Source: Litoreibacter janthinus (GTDB lineage Bacteria; Pseudomonadota; Alphaproteobacteria; Rhodobacterales; Rhodobacteraceae). From it: a stretch of DNA of 64,000 bases. The stretch covers positions 2,921,751 to 2,985,750 of the forward strand of contig NZ_FOYO01000001.1 in NCBI RefSeq assembly GCF_900111945.1. The letters run 5' to 3'. The translations under genes and the position numbers were made by a program. The notes beneath the pieces were generated by a model. The model saw only the letters and a program-made list of their open reading frames with translations. It made no database searches and was not told where the DNA came from. Below are positions 8,552-17,690 of the stretch, one piece after another (position 1 is the stretch's first letter; every line of letters starts with the position of its first letter).

Positions 8552-8562
8552 CTGCGCTGCAG
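8552..8562. promoter_or_regulatory. PhaR operator 2 (CTGC-N3-GCAG)
   Basis: Exact CTGC-GCT-GCAG, 26 bases from operator 1, immediately upstream of the phaP -35 hexamer. Two sites on nearby faces of the helix would permit cooperative binding. Confidence 0.75.
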
Positions 8563-8659
8563 CATAAACTTTTTTCCAAAGGTAGATTACAGTCTGAAAC
8601 GACGAAGACGCAGGTGATTTTTCACACCCGCGCCTTGTTTATAAGGACCTCAAAGCTGC

Positions 8660-10471
8660 TTAGGTCTTGTTCGACTTCACCTGAACATAGGTGCCGGGTG
8701 CGGGGCTAAGTATCGGAAATTCTTCACTTCCTGGCTCCCTTGCTGGCACCATATCGGATGATTTTTCAGACAACCAAACATCCCAACGCGGCCACCAAGA
8801 GCCTTCGTTAAAGGTTGCCCCTGCCCACCAATCATCCTGAGTGCCTGTCATGTCGGAGTTGGTATAATGCCCATACTTTTTCTTCGACGGCGGGTTAATG
8901 ATACCCGCAACATGGCCCGACTCGGAGACAATGAAGGTCTTGTCCTTAGAACCGAACTGCTTGATTCCCGCGTAAGAGCCGCGCCATGCCGCAATATGAT
9001 CGGTCTCACATGCAATCGCACAGATCGGCAACTCAATATCGGAAAGGCCCAGTGTTTCGCCCAGTAGGCTCATCGTGCCTTTAGCCAGCTTATTCTCTTG
9101 GCAAAGCTCTCTGAGATACTCGACAACGAAACGCCCGGGAAGGTTAGTGCTGTCGCCGTTCCAATACAGCAGATCGAACGCCGGTGGCGCCTCCCCCATC
9201 ATGTAATTTCGGATCGCCGGCGCATAAACCAGATCATTCGCTCGTAGATAAGAGAATGTGCGCGACATAAAGAAGGAATGCAGGAAGCCCTTTTCAGCTA
9301 CTTGCCGTTCAATCCCGTCGACAAAGTCGTCCTCAAGGAAGACGCCCATTTCGCCCGGGTCTTCAAAATCCGATAGCATGGTAAAGAAGGTCGCCGACTT
9401 AACCGTTTTGTCACCACGCTTCTTCATAAGGGCGAGCACGAGCGACAATGTTGTCCCTGCGATACAGTAGCCAACTGCGTTCAGCTGCTTCTGGCCGGTG
9501 ATTTTCTTGACCTGTTCGAATGCGGTTAGGTAACCGTCATCCACATAGGTATCGATCCCCACGTCCGCATAGCTTGCATCCGGGTTCACCCAAGACACGA
9601 TAAACAGTGTGTGCCCTTGATCCACGACCCATTTGATCAAGGAATTCTCTGGCTTCAGGTCCATCACGTAGAACTTATTGATCCACGGCGGGAAGATCAC
9701 CACCGGCGTCGCGTGAACCTTTTCCGTGGTGGGTTTATACTGGATCAGTTCAAACATGTGGTTGCGAAACACCACGGAGCCTTCGGTTGCGGCGATATTC
9801 TCGCCCACTTTGAAGGCTGTCTCGTCGGCGAGGCTGACAAGAAGGTCACCCTCATTGGCCTCAATGTCATGGACAAGGTTCTCAAGGCCGCGAACCAAAG
9901 ACGCGCCATCGGTCTCAACTGCTTTAGCTAACGCTTCCGGATTGGTCGCCAGAAAGTTGGTCGGCGCGAACATGTCGACAATCTGTTGCGCAAAAAAGGA
10001 CACCCTGCCCTTTTCATGGTCATTCAGCCCCTCAAGATTTTGCATCGCGTCGGTGATGGCCTCGGAGGAATACAGATATTGCTGCTTAATGAAGTTGAAA
10101 TACGGGTGCGTGTCCCAAAGCTCTGACTTGAAGCGACGGTCGGTCGGCCCCTTATCGTCAGGTGGTGCAAGTTTGCCATGAGCAAGCTGCTGCTGCGCGT
10201 CGACATAGTGTTTTAGCGACTTGCCCCAATAATTGACCTGTTGCTCAAGAATTTTTGAGGGGTTGTTCATCATTTCGGCCATATAAGCAGCCGCGGCTTG
10301 GACATATACGTCCTGTCCCGGTGCTTGCAGGCCGGGATCTGCCGACTTTTTCTTACCCATGGCCGCGACCAGGCGTTTGGAAAGCTCGTCCATCTTGGCG
10401 AGATTGGCATTGAGGCGTTCAAGCTTCTCAGCTGCGTCAATATCGTCCGAAGTGTCAGTTTTGGTTGTCAT
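8660..10471 (-). CDS. phaC: Class I polyhydroxyalkanoate synthase PhaC
   Basis: A 603-residue class I PHA synthase. The lipase-like box is GYCIAG with nucleophile C336; the catalytic aspartate is in CETDHIAAW (D491) and the histidine in SESGHVAGI (H520). Other family signatures are VIFPPWINKFYVMDL and FIVSWVNPD. It polymerises (R)-3-hydroxyacyl-CoA, usually 3-hydroxybutyryl-CoA, on the granule surface. It is divergent from the depolymerase phaZ across 113 bases, the standard arrangement in this family of bacteria, and is followed by phaP on the same strand. No PhaR-type operator was seen in the phaC-phaZ gap. Confidence 0.97.
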   Translation of the reverse strand: MTTKTDTSDDIDAAEKLERLNANLAKMDELSKRLVAAMGKKKSADPGLQAPGQDVYVQAAAAYMAEMMNNPSKILEQQVNYWGKSLKHYVDAQQQLAHGKLAPPDDKGPTDRRFKSELWDTHPYFNFIKQQYLYSSEAITDAMQNLEGLNDHEKGRVSFFAQQIVDMFAPTNFLATNPEALAKAVETDGASLVRGLENLVHDIEANEGDLLVSLADETAFKVGENIAATEGSVVFRNHMFELIQYKPTTEKVHATPVVIFPPWINKFYVMDLKPENSLIKWVVDQGHTLFIVSWVNPDASYADVGIDTYVDDGYLTAFEQVKKITGQKQLNAVGYCIAGTTLSLVLALMKKRGDKTVKSATFFTMLSDFEDPGEMGVFLEDDFVDGIERQVAEKGFLHSFFMSRTFSYLRANDLVYAPAIRNYMMGEAPPAFDLLYWNGDSTNLPGRFVVEYLRELCQENKLAKGTMSLLGETLGLSDIELPICAIACETDHIAAWRGSYAGIKQFGSKDKTFIVSESGHVAGIINPPSKKKYGHYTNSDMTGTQDDWWAGATFNEGSWWPRWDVWLSEKSSDMVPAREPGSEEFPILSPAPGTYVQVKSNKT

Positions 10472-10584
10472 CTAAAGAGTTCCACAATACCTTGATGCTG
10501 CACCTGCGAAGTATCGTCAGCCAGCTTGGGAGGCAAAGCGACGAATTGACGTAGGGACAAGTTTACGCTCGAAAGGAGCCTCCT

Positions 10585-11868
10585 GTGAAGTATATGGCAA
10601 CTTATGACCTGATGGAAACTATGCGCGTCACTAACCAATGGTTAGGTGCAACTGCGCAAGCCATGGGCGCCCATCCTGCTGTCGCCCTGGCACCGAACCC
10701 CTTCTTCAAAATGCTGGGTGCATGGGGTGAAGTTACTGAACGCACATTCGCACGAATGGTAACGAAGCCGGCTTGGAATATCGCCTCTGTGGTGGGTGAA
10801 GACGGCCGCGATCACCTTGTGAAAATCGAGCATGTCGTAACCAAACCGTTCGGCGATTTGATCCACTTCAACGTCACCGACCGCCCATTGAAAGACCGCA
10901 AGGTTCTGCTGGTAGCGCCGATGTCCGGCCACTATGCAACGCTGCTGCGCTCTACCGTTGTGAGCCTGCTGCCCGATGCGGAAGTCTACATCACCGACTG
11001 GCACAACGCGCGCGATATTCCGGTCAGCGATGGCAAGTTCGACGTAGAGGATTACACCCTCTATCTTGTTGATTTCATGAAAGAGATGGGCCCAGACACG
11101 CACGTGATTGCCGTCTGCCAACCCGCCCCGCTCGCCTTGGCCGCAACCGCCTATCTTGCCGATGAAGATCCCGATGCGCAGCCGCGTTCTCTGACCCTGA
11201 TCGGTGGCCCGATTGATCCCGATGCCGCAGCGACGGACGTCACTGACTTTGGCCGACGCATCACCATGGGTCAGCTCGAGGAAACCGCAATTCAACGGGT
11301 CGGCTTCAAGTATAATGGTGTGGGCCGCATGGTCTATCCAGGCCTGCTGCAACTTGCTTCGTTCATGTCGATGAATTCCGATCGTCACGGCACTGCTTTC
11401 AAGAACCAGATCATGTCCGTGTCACAAGAAGATATCCCCGCTCAAGCGAAGCACAACAAATTCTACGACGAGTATCTGGCAGTCATGGACATGACCGCCG
11501 AGTTCTACCTGTCTACCGTAGAACGCATCTTCAAAGAGCGCGAGATCGCAGAGAATCGCTTCGTCGTGAACGGCAAGCCTGTCGACATCGGAAAGATCAC
11601 TTCGGTGGCCGTAAAAACGGTCGAAGGCGCGAATGATGATATCTCGGCTCCGGGCCAGTGCATCGCAGCATTGGACCTTTGTACCGGTCTGCCCGATTCG
11701 AAAAAGGCATCGCATTTGGAACCGGGCGCGGGCCACTATGGTATTTTTGCCGGCAAAAGCTGGCGCGAAAACATCCGGCCGCTGGTTCTGGAGTTCATCG
11801 ACGCGAATTCCGACGCGCCGAAGGCCGACAAAACAAATGTCGCCGAGCTTAAGAAAAAGAAAGCTTAA
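10585..11868 (+). CDS. phaZ: Intracellular polyhydroxyalkanoate depolymerase PhaZ
   Basis: A 427-residue intracellular PHB depolymerase. Family features include VYITDWHNARDIP near 134-146 and the nucleophile cysteine in VIAVCQPAPL (C178), followed by a C-terminal histidine region EPGAGHYGIFAGKSW. It mobilises stored polymer to 3-hydroxybutyrate. The GTG start is chosen because AAGGAG stands six bases upstream; an ATG three codons later would be 15 bases away. It is divergent from phaC, which allows coordinated control of synthesis and breakdown. Its 3' end overlaps the convergent hydrolase gene by four bases. Confidence 0.95.
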   Translation: MKYMATYDLMETMRVTNQWLGATAQAMGAHPAVALAPNPFFKMLGAWGEVTERTFARMVTKPAWNIASVVGEDGRDHLVKIEHVVTKPFGDLIHFNVTDRPLKDRKVLLVAPMSGHYATLLRSTVVSLLPDAEVYITDWHNARDIPVSDGKFDVEDYTLYLVDFMKEMGPDTHVIAVCQPAPLALAATAYLADEDPDAQPRSLTLIGGPIDPDAAATDVTDFGRRITMGQLEETAIQRVGFKYNGVGRMVYPGLLQLASFMSMNSDRHGTAFKNQIMSVSQEDIPAQAKHNKFYDEYLAVMDMTAEFYLSTVERIFKEREIAENRFVVNGKPVDIGKITSVAVKTVEGANDDISAPGQCIAALDLCTGLPDSKKASHLEPGAGHYGIFAGKSWRENIRPLVLEFIDANSDAPKADKTNVAELKKKKA

Positions 11869-12560
11869 GCCTCAAGCCACTGCTTGAGGGCGGCATTGAC
11901 CGCCTCCGGCTGCTCCAACGTCGGCAAATGTCCGGCGTCGGGCACAACAACCAAAGACGCCCTGAAGATAAGGTCCGCCATGAATTGATGGCGGGCCACA
12001 GGGCACAGCCTGTCATGCTCCCCACATAAGATCAGCGTCGGAATCTTGAGCTTGCGCAAGACGTTTTGCTGGTCGGGCCTGCGTTGAAGTGCGCGAGACT
12101 GGCGCAAGAAAACCCCCTCGCCCATCTCCAGTGCCATATCCATCACCAAATCCAGAACCGCTTGGCGGCCGGGGCCAGGAGCAAGGTAGTCGGGCTTCAT
12201 CTCTTCGCGCATAACTTCCACAAGCGAGCCTGCCATGACCCGAGCGATCTGCGGCTCCCGCGCGGCGGCGTAGGCTGGTGTTTCTGCAAGCGCGTTGGTG
12301 TCCATCAGCGCAATTCGTGTAACACGGGTCGGCGCACGGCGCAGAACCTCCATCGCGACAATGCCGCCCATCGACAAACCCGCCAATGCAAATGTGTCTG
12401 GCGCCGTCGCCAACACGTCATTCGCAAGTGCTTCGACCGTGTCATGACGCGAGATCGGTGCAAGGTGTATCGCCCTGTCGCGCCCTAAAGCTTTGATCTG
12501 GGGGCCAAAAAGGCGCCCATCACACATCATTCCAGGCAACAGGACGAGTGGTTCAGGCAT
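11865..12560 (-). CDS. Alpha/beta hydrolase
   Basis: A compact 231-residue alpha/beta hydrolase without a signal peptide. The nucleophile elbow is GLSMGG (S63), the oxyanion-side motif LLPGMMCDGR is at the N-terminus, and the C-terminal acid and histidine lie in CGEHDRLCP and PDAGHLPTLEQP. The substrate cannot be told; related proteins act on small esters or enol-lactones. It converges on phaZ with a four-base overlap and is separated by about 150 bases from the SDR gene upstream, so it may have its own promoter. Confidence 0.85.
   Translation of the reverse strand: MPEPLVLLPGMMCDGRLFGPQIKALGRDRAIHLAPISRHDTVEALANDVLATAPDTFALAGLSMGGIVAMEVLRRAPTRVTRIALMDTNALAETPAYAAAREPQIARVMAGSLVEVMREEMKPDYLAPGPGRQAVLDLVMDMALEMGEGVFLRQSRALQRRPDQQNVLRKLKIPTLILCGEHDRLCPVARHQFMADLIFRASLVVVPDAGHLPTLEQPEAVNAALKQWLEA
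11870..11889 (-). terminator. Hairpin at the end of the hydrolase gene, possible terminator
   Basis: CCTCAAG-CCACTG-CTTGAGG forms a seven-base stem within the last codons of the minus-strand hydrolase gene. On that strand it is followed by a T-rich stretch (TTTCTTTTTCTT). It would also lie just after the phaZ stop. Stem strength is modest. Confidence 0.4.
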
Positions 12561-12714
12561 TTAAAGGCACCTTGCGATTGAAGTCGGTTAGCGGGAAGCC
12601 GCAATCGATCAGAACCGATTTCATCCTGTCAAATCGCAGCTTTCCCTAGCGCCGACAGTTGTTCACCAAAGTGCTAGCCGATGCAATTGCCAATCATAGC
12701 GCTTCTCGAGCCGT

Positions 12715-13476
12715 CTAGTCTGCCGTCCATCCCCCATCGACAAGGATCGAAGTGCCCGTCACCAGCGAAGACGCGTCGGACGCCAGATACACGGCAGCGC
12801 CCATAATGTCCTCGATCATCCCTACCCGAGGCAACTTGATCTTATCGTCGATCCAAGCGCGCTTGGCCGGATCGGCGAAGGTTTCTTCGGTCAACGGGGT
12901 CAGGATGAATGTCGGGCAGATTGAATTTACGCGGATGTTGTCAGGCCCCCAATCGATAGCCATCGCCTTGTTGAACCCTTCGACCGCGTGTTTGGTGCCG
13001 CAGTAGACGGCGCGCTCTGGCCCCCCGACATGGCCCATTTGGCTGGAGATCTGAATGATCGAGCCACCGCCTCGCTTGCGCATCTGCGCTGCCGCCTCTA
13101 CTGCCAAGAAATACGCGGCGCGCATATTGATCGACACGACCGCGTCAAAATCCGCAACTTGTGTGTCGCTCGCGTTGGAATGGCGCGCCAGACCAGCGGA
13201 GTTGCACAAGATGTCGAACGGGCCGTGTGTTGCGAAAGCGGCTTTAACAGCATCCAAATCGGTGACGTCCAAGGCCAGACCGCTGACCTTCAGCCCTGCC
13301 TCACGAATTTGCGCAACGCTTGCCCCCACTTGGTCCGCAGATCGCGCGGCGATCACCACCTCTGCCCCTGCTTCTGCAAGTGCCACGGCGCAGCCCAGCC
13401 CGATCCCGCGCGAACCGCCGGGGACAAAGGCGCGTTTTCCATCAAGCCGGAATGAAGGGGTGCGGGGTAATGTCAT
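12715..13476 (-). CDS. SDR family oxidoreductase
   Basis: A 253-residue classical short-chain dehydrogenase/reductase. It has the nucleotide-binding GGSRGIG (20-26), NSAG at about 92-95, a catalytic serine in IQISSQMGH, and YCGTK (Y158, K162). The end of the second strand (AARS) lacks the acidic residue typical of strict NAD enzymes, hinting at NADP. The C-terminal GTSILVDGG is standard. Among characterised relatives, gluconate 5-dehydrogenase and 3-oxoacyl reductase types look closest by pattern, but the substrate is unknown. Its ATG directly follows the stop of the M15-like gene (TAG-ATG), so it belongs to the long minus-strand run that starts with the two esterase genes. Confidence 0.9.
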   Translation of the reverse strand: MTLPRTPSFRLDGKRAFVPGGSRGIGLGCAVALAEAGAEVVIAARSADQVGASVAQIREAGLKVSGLALDVTDLDAVKAAFATHGPFDILCNSAGLARHSNASDTQVADFDAVVSINMRAAYFLAVEAAAQMRKRGGGSIIQISSQMGHVGGPERAVYCGTKHAVEGFNKAMAIDWGPDNIRVNSICPTFILTPLTEETFADPAKRAWIDDKIKLPRVGMIEDIMGAAVYLASDASSLVTGTSILVDGGWTAD

Positions 13477-14142
13477 CTAAATCTCTCCTGTCCACGCGGT
13501 CGGGATAGCGGGTTGGGCCATTCCGCAAAAGCTTGGAAAGTCCCTGTAGCGGGCCGCGCGGGTCTTGCTATTTTCTGGCGGCTCCGCCCCTGCCGCCACC
13601 AATTTGCCACGCGGCGCGATATAGCTGGAAATGGTTCGCCTCGGTTGAGCTTCCCAAGTCAGATTGAACGCTGCCAGTTTGGGGAAATACCACTGTTCCG
13701 AATAGGGCAAATGGTCGTGAATCCAATATGCCAGATCGCGCCAGTCGCGGCCCCGTGCGTATTGATCAGCAAACCAAGGGATCACAATGGTCGCCCCGCC
13801 TATAGGTGCGTCTGCCGAGCGGTCCCAGATATGGCATTCGCCGGGATAGTCATTGCGCGCGCAGTTCAGCTTATTTTCGTTTCCAAACTGGTTGAGCGCC
13901 GCAGAACGATAGCCCGAACGCACGCTGACGCAGCCGAATGTTTCGTGCAGCGGGTCAAGTAACTCGGTGCAGAAGGCCCGCCCGACATTCAAGGTAAGCT
14001 CCACATCGTCCGGAATGTTTGGACATTGGTGAAAATTCCCGATCTCCGAGTACAGAAACTCCCGCATATAGAAGTACTTGGACAGCCGCTCACGGCCCAA
14101 GGTCTCCAGAGACCACATGGAGGCTGGCTTACGCCGTGCCAT
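13477..14142 (-). CDS. Peptidase M15-like protein of unknown substrate
   Basis: A 221-residue protein whose SVRSGYRS, followed by LNQFGN and then ECHIWDRSAD, resembles the zinc-ligand layout of M15/VanY-type peptidases (S-x-YRS ... H-x-x-D). The match is partial and I could not place all metal ligands, so it may be a non-peptidase relative. No signal peptide is visible, which argues against a periplasmic cell-wall enzyme. The chosen ATG (MARRKPASMW) overlaps the 3' end of the VOC gene by 14 bases. A long upstream in-frame extension exists but would run antilogically through the VOC coding sequence. Co-transcription with SDR, VOC and esterase genes is likely. Confidence 0.55.
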   Translation of the reverse strand: MARRKPASMWSLETLGRERLSKYFYMREFLYSEIGNFHQCPNIPDDVELTLNVGRAFCTELLDPLHETFGCVSVRSGYRSAALNQFGNENKLNCARNDYPGECHIWDRSADAPIGGATIVIPWFADQYARGRDWRDLAYWIHDHLPYSEQWYFPKLAAFNLTWEAQPRRTISSYIAPRGKLVAAGAEPPENSKTRAARYRDFPSFCGMAQPAIPTAWTGEI

Positions 14143-14569
14143 ATCCGTTCCACCGAAACGCGCCGTCTTCTTCCCGCAAAGGCGAAAACGGATTGTAGGC
14201 GACTTCCCAGACATGTCCGTCAGGATCAGCGAAGTAGCCATGGTGTCCGCCCCAGAACACATCTTGTGCAGGCTTGAGGATCGTACCCCTCGTAGTTTCA
14301 ACCGACGCCAGAACTTTCGCTACGTCGTCCTTGCGACGCACGTTATGCGCCAGCGTGATGCCCGAGAACCCGCCAATCGCTGCTTGCTCGATCCCAAGCT
14401 CAGTCGCCAGTGCGGCCTTAGTGTAAAGCCCCAATGTCTGGCCGATCATGTCAAACGCTATGACACCGTCAGGACTTTCGCTGCGCTGCCAGCCAAGGGC
14501 TTCGTAAAATGCCGCCGACGCCGCTATATCGGCGACGCCCAACGTGATCAGGGAAACGCGCTGTTCCAT
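14129..14569 (-). CDS. VOC family (glyoxalase/bleomycin-resistance-like) protein
   Basis: A 146-residue vicinal-oxygen-chelate protein with paired beta-alpha-beta-beta-beta modules: VSLITLGVADIAASAAFYEALGW opens module one (its first and last residues are typical), and GGHHGYFADPDGHVWEVAYNP closes module two (DPDGHxWE). Members are metal-dependent lyases, dioxygenases or resistance proteins; the exact reaction is not readable. The ATG is preferred over a GTG one codon earlier because GGAGG stands seven bases before it. Start and stop are overlapped by its operon neighbours, so translation is coupled. Confidence 0.88.
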   Translation of the reverse strand: MEQRVSLITLGVADIAASAAFYEALGWQRSESPDGVIAFDMIGQTLGLYTKAALATELGIEQAAIGGFSGITLAHNVRRKDDVAKVLASVETTRGTILKPAQDVFWGGHHGYFADPDGHVWEVAYNPFSPLREEDGAFRWNGYGTA

Positions 14570-15549
14570 CACAATCCCTCCACCCAGGCGTTCAAAAGCG
14601 CCACAGTGCTATCGGTTTGCCCCGGACTTAGGATATCGCCCGCGATCACATGGTTGAACGGATCGTCCCCATCCCCCATCACGCGCGGGGCCAGTTTCAC
14701 CGGTCCGCCCCATCTCGTCGACATCGCGCGCGTGGTCTCTGAAGACACCACGCCGTCCTTGTCTGAGAAGATAAACAACGTGGGAGTGGTCACCTGGGAA
14801 TAATCCGCATCACGGGCGTATTTCACCAACGCCGCCATAGGGATCAGCGCCGTGGTCGGGTAGAGCGTCGTCCAGTACTTGCCATGCGCGTCGTTGACCG
14901 GGGCAAAGCTGCGCTCCGCGCCCGCCACGATTGCCGCCCAGCTGCGCACAAGTGGCCATTCCAGAATGACTGCGGCGGGCGATCGAACGCGGAAATTCGG
15001 CGACACCATTGCAATACCTTTGACCCGCTCCATCAACTTGGGATTTGTCGCGGCAATTGCGGCCGCTGTACCACCGGTAGATGTCGCGATCACGATCACC
15101 TCTTCCCCGATACGCCGTCCGATCGCTAGGGCTTCGGCGGTGTCTTCCAACCAATCGCCTGCGACTGGCTCCACCATCGCCAAACCACCGCGCCCGTGGC
15201 CTTTCAGCCTTGTGTAGAACAAGTTCGCCCCAAGCGCCGCCGCCAGCTTGTCCGGCACGGGCCTGATTTCCTCGGACGTCGCAGAGAAGCCGTGAATATA
15301 GACGATGGATAGCGGCGTCTGCGCACCGACTTTGCCAGCCCAGACAATACGTTTTTCGACCCCTTCGGTGATGTCGTCAAATTGGCTTTCGGCGCGCTCG
15401 AGATATGTATCAAGATCTTCGCCCAACGCACTTGGATCAAATGCAATTTCCGTATCCACGGGTTCTCTCGGCACCAAAAACCAGATCGCCGTTCCAAACA
15501 CCACAAGGGCAAGTAAAACACGGCCCAACCATTTACCAAAACTCTGCAT
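14569..15549 (-). CDS. Membrane-anchored alpha/beta hydrolase (carboxylesterase-like)
   Basis: A 326-residue alpha/beta hydrolase with an N-terminal hydrophobic segment, VLLALVVFGTAIWFLVP (11-27), acting as a signal anchor, so the catalytic domain should face the periplasm. Motifs: oxyanion-hole region YIHGFSATSEE (84-94), nucleophile elbow ATSTGG (S157), a later FSDKDGVVS acid loop, and a C-terminal FNHVIAGD histidine. This resembles monoglyceride lipase or carboxylesterase types. It forms a pair with the next alpha/beta hydrolase, coupled through a TGATG overlap. Substrate unknown. Confidence 0.85.
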   Translation of the reverse strand: MQSFGKWLGRVLLALVVFGTAIWFLVPREPVDTEIAFDPSALGEDLDTYLERAESQFDDITEGVEKRIVWAGKVGAQTPLSIVYIHGFSATSEEIRPVPDKLAAALGANLFYTRLKGHGRGGLAMVEPVAGDWLEDTAEALAIGRRIGEEVIVIATSTGGTAAAIAATNPKLMERVKGIAMVSPNFRVRSPAAVILEWPLVRSWAAIVAGAERSFAPVNDAHGKYWTTLYPTTALIPMAALVKYARDADYSQVTTPTLFIFSDKDGVVSSETTRAMSTRWGGPVKLAPRVMGDGDDPFNHVIAGDILSPGQTDSTVALLNAWVEGL

Positions 15550-16289
15550 CAGATCACTCCTAACACATCATCGAGCGCCGCTTCGATCAGGCCCAAGGCT
15601 TGGTCGTCCGAAAATCGATGATCCGCATCTTTGAGCAGGGTCAGCTGGATGTTCGAACCCTCAGCATGGTCCAGCAGGCGCAGGGCAACAGACATATCGA
15701 CATCCGCGTCAGCCGTGCCTTGCAAGAACCGCACGGGGAAAGGCAGCGGCAAAGGCGCACGCAGAACCAGATTATTGCGGCCGTCCTCTATTAGCCGTTT
15801 GGTGATAATGTAGGGCTCCCCATAGTCGGAGGGCAGCGCGACCTGCCCCGCCTCAAGCTCTGCCTTTTGGGTGTCCGTAAAGCCGCCCCACATGCTGTCT
15901 TCGGTAAAGTCCGGCGCGGCGGCGATGGTAACCAGCGCGGCAATGCGTTCCGGAATACGCTGTGTCATCAACAGCGATATCCAGCCTCCCATGGACGACC
16001 CGACCAGGATTTGCGGACCCTCGGTCAACATCTCGATCGCATCCTGCGCATCTTGCGCCCAATCGCCAATGGCCCCGTCCGTGAACGCCCCAGAGGATTG
16101 ACCGTGGCCCGAGTAGTCGAACCGCAAGAACGCCCGACCTTGGACCTTGGCCCATGCCTCTAAATGAATGGCCTTCGTGCCTTCCATGTCGGACTTAAAC
16201 CCGCCAAGGAAAACAACGCCGGGACCTTTTCCCGCACTTTGATGATAGGCGATGCGGCGGCCGGTGGCCGTGTCGAGATAGTCGGGCAT
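15549..16289 (-). CDS. Alpha/beta hydrolase (ABHD10/acyl-thioesterase-like)
   Basis: A 246-residue cytoplasmic alpha/beta hydrolase with FLGGFKSDMEGTKA (27-40), FDYSGHGQSSG (57-67), the nucleophile elbow VGSSMGG (S99), an acid in LQGTADADVD and a histidine in KDADHRFSD. The GGFKSDMEGTKA and SGHG combination is shared with ABHD10-type mitochondrial acyl-protein thioesterases and their alphaproteobacterial relatives. The activity is inferred from family only. First gene of the six-gene minus-strand run; a divergent or independent promoter must lie in the 60-base gap to the MFS gene. Confidence 0.85.
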   Translation of the reverse strand: MPDYLDTATGRRIAYHQSAGKGPGVVFLGGFKSDMEGTKAIHLEAWAKVQGRAFLRFDYSGHGQSSGAFTDGAIGDWAQDAQDAIEMLTEGPQILVGSSMGGWISLLMTQRIPERIAALVTIAAAPDFTEDSMWGGFTDTQKAELEAGQVALPSDYGEPYIITKRLIEDGRNNLVLRAPLPLPFPVRFLQGTADADVDMSVALRLLDHAEGSNIQLTLLKDADHRFSDDQALGLIEAALDDVLGVI

Positions 16290-16352
16290 GGACCCTCCCC
16301 AAGTGTCGTTTCCGCCAAGCTAGCGACTGGGAAACTGGTTGCAACCGAAACG

Positions 16353-17636
16353 CTACGCGCTCTCGACCTCATCCAAACCGCTGGCGACCACGGCTGCCGC
16401 TACGGCCATCGCCGCAAAGACCATCAGTGTCGCCGCAGGACCCACCAGCCCCGCCACAGCACCGAACGCACCCGAGACCAGCAAAAGGGCCCCAATAACT
16501 GTGTTTGACACCGCACTGTAGGATGCGCGCTGCCCCTCTGGGGCCATGTCCACCAGATAGGTCGATCTGCCTTGCCGTACGCCGTGATAGGCAATCATTA
16601 ACCCAAATAGCGCCAAAGGAAGCGCCCAGACACTTTCAAGCACACCCAGTGCGGAAAAGCCAAGCGTGACGATCAGGGCCGCCGCACCGCTGACACCAGA
16701 CAGCTGCAAAACGCGGCGCGATGATCTGTCAGACATCCTCCCCCACACGTAAGAGCTGAGCAGAGACGCCAGCGCAGACGCCAAAACCAGCGCGCCCAGC
16801 TGCGACAAGGCCCCCTCACTGCCTGCGAGCAGGATCATGTAGGGCGGCGCCAAGGCGGTCGAGACCAACAAACCGCGCGTGAAAATAAAGCGGCGCAACT
16901 GGGCATCCTCCCGCAAAATTCCGAACTGGGACAGCGGGTTCAGGCGTTCGGCACTCCGCTCTCCGCCTTCTTCATGCAATCCGGCCATGATCAACGCCGC
17001 CAGCCCCCAGAGGCACGCGGCAAGCCCGATTGAGGCCAGCACCAGCCATTCCCGCTCGAACACGCCGCTCATCAGCAGCAACGCAAAGACGATCACCCCT
17101 GCGGAGGCAAAGGAACTTGCAGTTCCTGTGGCACTTCCCCGATGATTTTGCGCGACGGTATCGCCCAAGATGTCCTTGTAGGACACGCTGCACAGGCTGC
17201 GAGACAACGCCAACACGGCCAGTGCGAGGCAGATCAAACCGCCCGCTAAGGCGCCTTCAAAACTCAGTGCGAAAATCAGGATTGCAACGGCCGAAACCCC
17301 TTGCCCGATGGCCCCGGCGACCCAAGCCCATTTGCGACGGCGCATGCCTTCAACCCAAGAAGCGAGTGCCAGTTGAGGCAGCAAAGCCCCCGCTTCGCGG
17401 ATCGGCACCAGAAGGCCCACGAAAAATGCTGGCGCGCCAAGGGACGACAATAACCAGCTGAGAACCAGCTTCGGGTCAATCAAACCGTCTGATAGCTTGG
17501 TCATCGCCAAAGCCGCCGCATGGCGCAGGAAGCTGCGCGGCTCGTGCGCTTTGGCCTCGTCACTCAAGCCTTCACTCCCGTCGGGCTTGTCTACAAGCAG
17601 TTCAAACAGGATAGACCCCAGCCCTGTGGATTTCAT
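16353..17636 (-). CDS. MFS transporter
   Basis: A 427-residue polytopic protein with about 11-12 hydrophobic segments after a 35-residue hydrophilic N-terminus. Features include a short basic loop WVEGMRRRKWAW between early helices, a central hydrophilic linker HEEGGERSAERL, and YVWGRMSDRSSRR, the D-R-x-G-R-R/K-like loop of the major facilitator superfamily at the start of the second half. The substrate is not predictable. It is divergent from the polyamine-type ABC permease gene with only 54 bases between the nominal starts. Confidence 0.82.
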   Translation of the reverse strand: MKSTGLGSILFELLVDKPDGSEGLSDEAKAHEPRSFLRHAAALAMTKLSDGLIDPKLVLSWLLSSLGAPAFFVGLLVPIREAGALLPQLALASWVEGMRRRKWAWVAGAIGQGVSAVAILIFALSFEGALAGGLICLALAVLALSRSLCSVSYKDILGDTVAQNHRGSATGTASSFASAGVIVFALLLMSGVFEREWLVLASIGLAACLWGLAALIMAGLHEEGGERSAERLNPLSQFGILREDAQLRRFIFTRGLLVSTALAPPYMILLAGSEGALSQLGALVLASALASLLSSYVWGRMSDRSSRRVLQLSGVSGAAALIVTLGFSALGVLESVWALPLALFGLMIAYHGVRQGRSTYLVDMAPEGQRASYSAVSNTVIGALLLVSGAFGAVAGLVGPAATLMVFAAMAVAAAVVASGLDEVESA

Positions 17637-17690
17637 TTCGCGGCCCCCTTAGGCAAAATCTAACGCCGATAGGTCAAAAGTCATCTTGGT

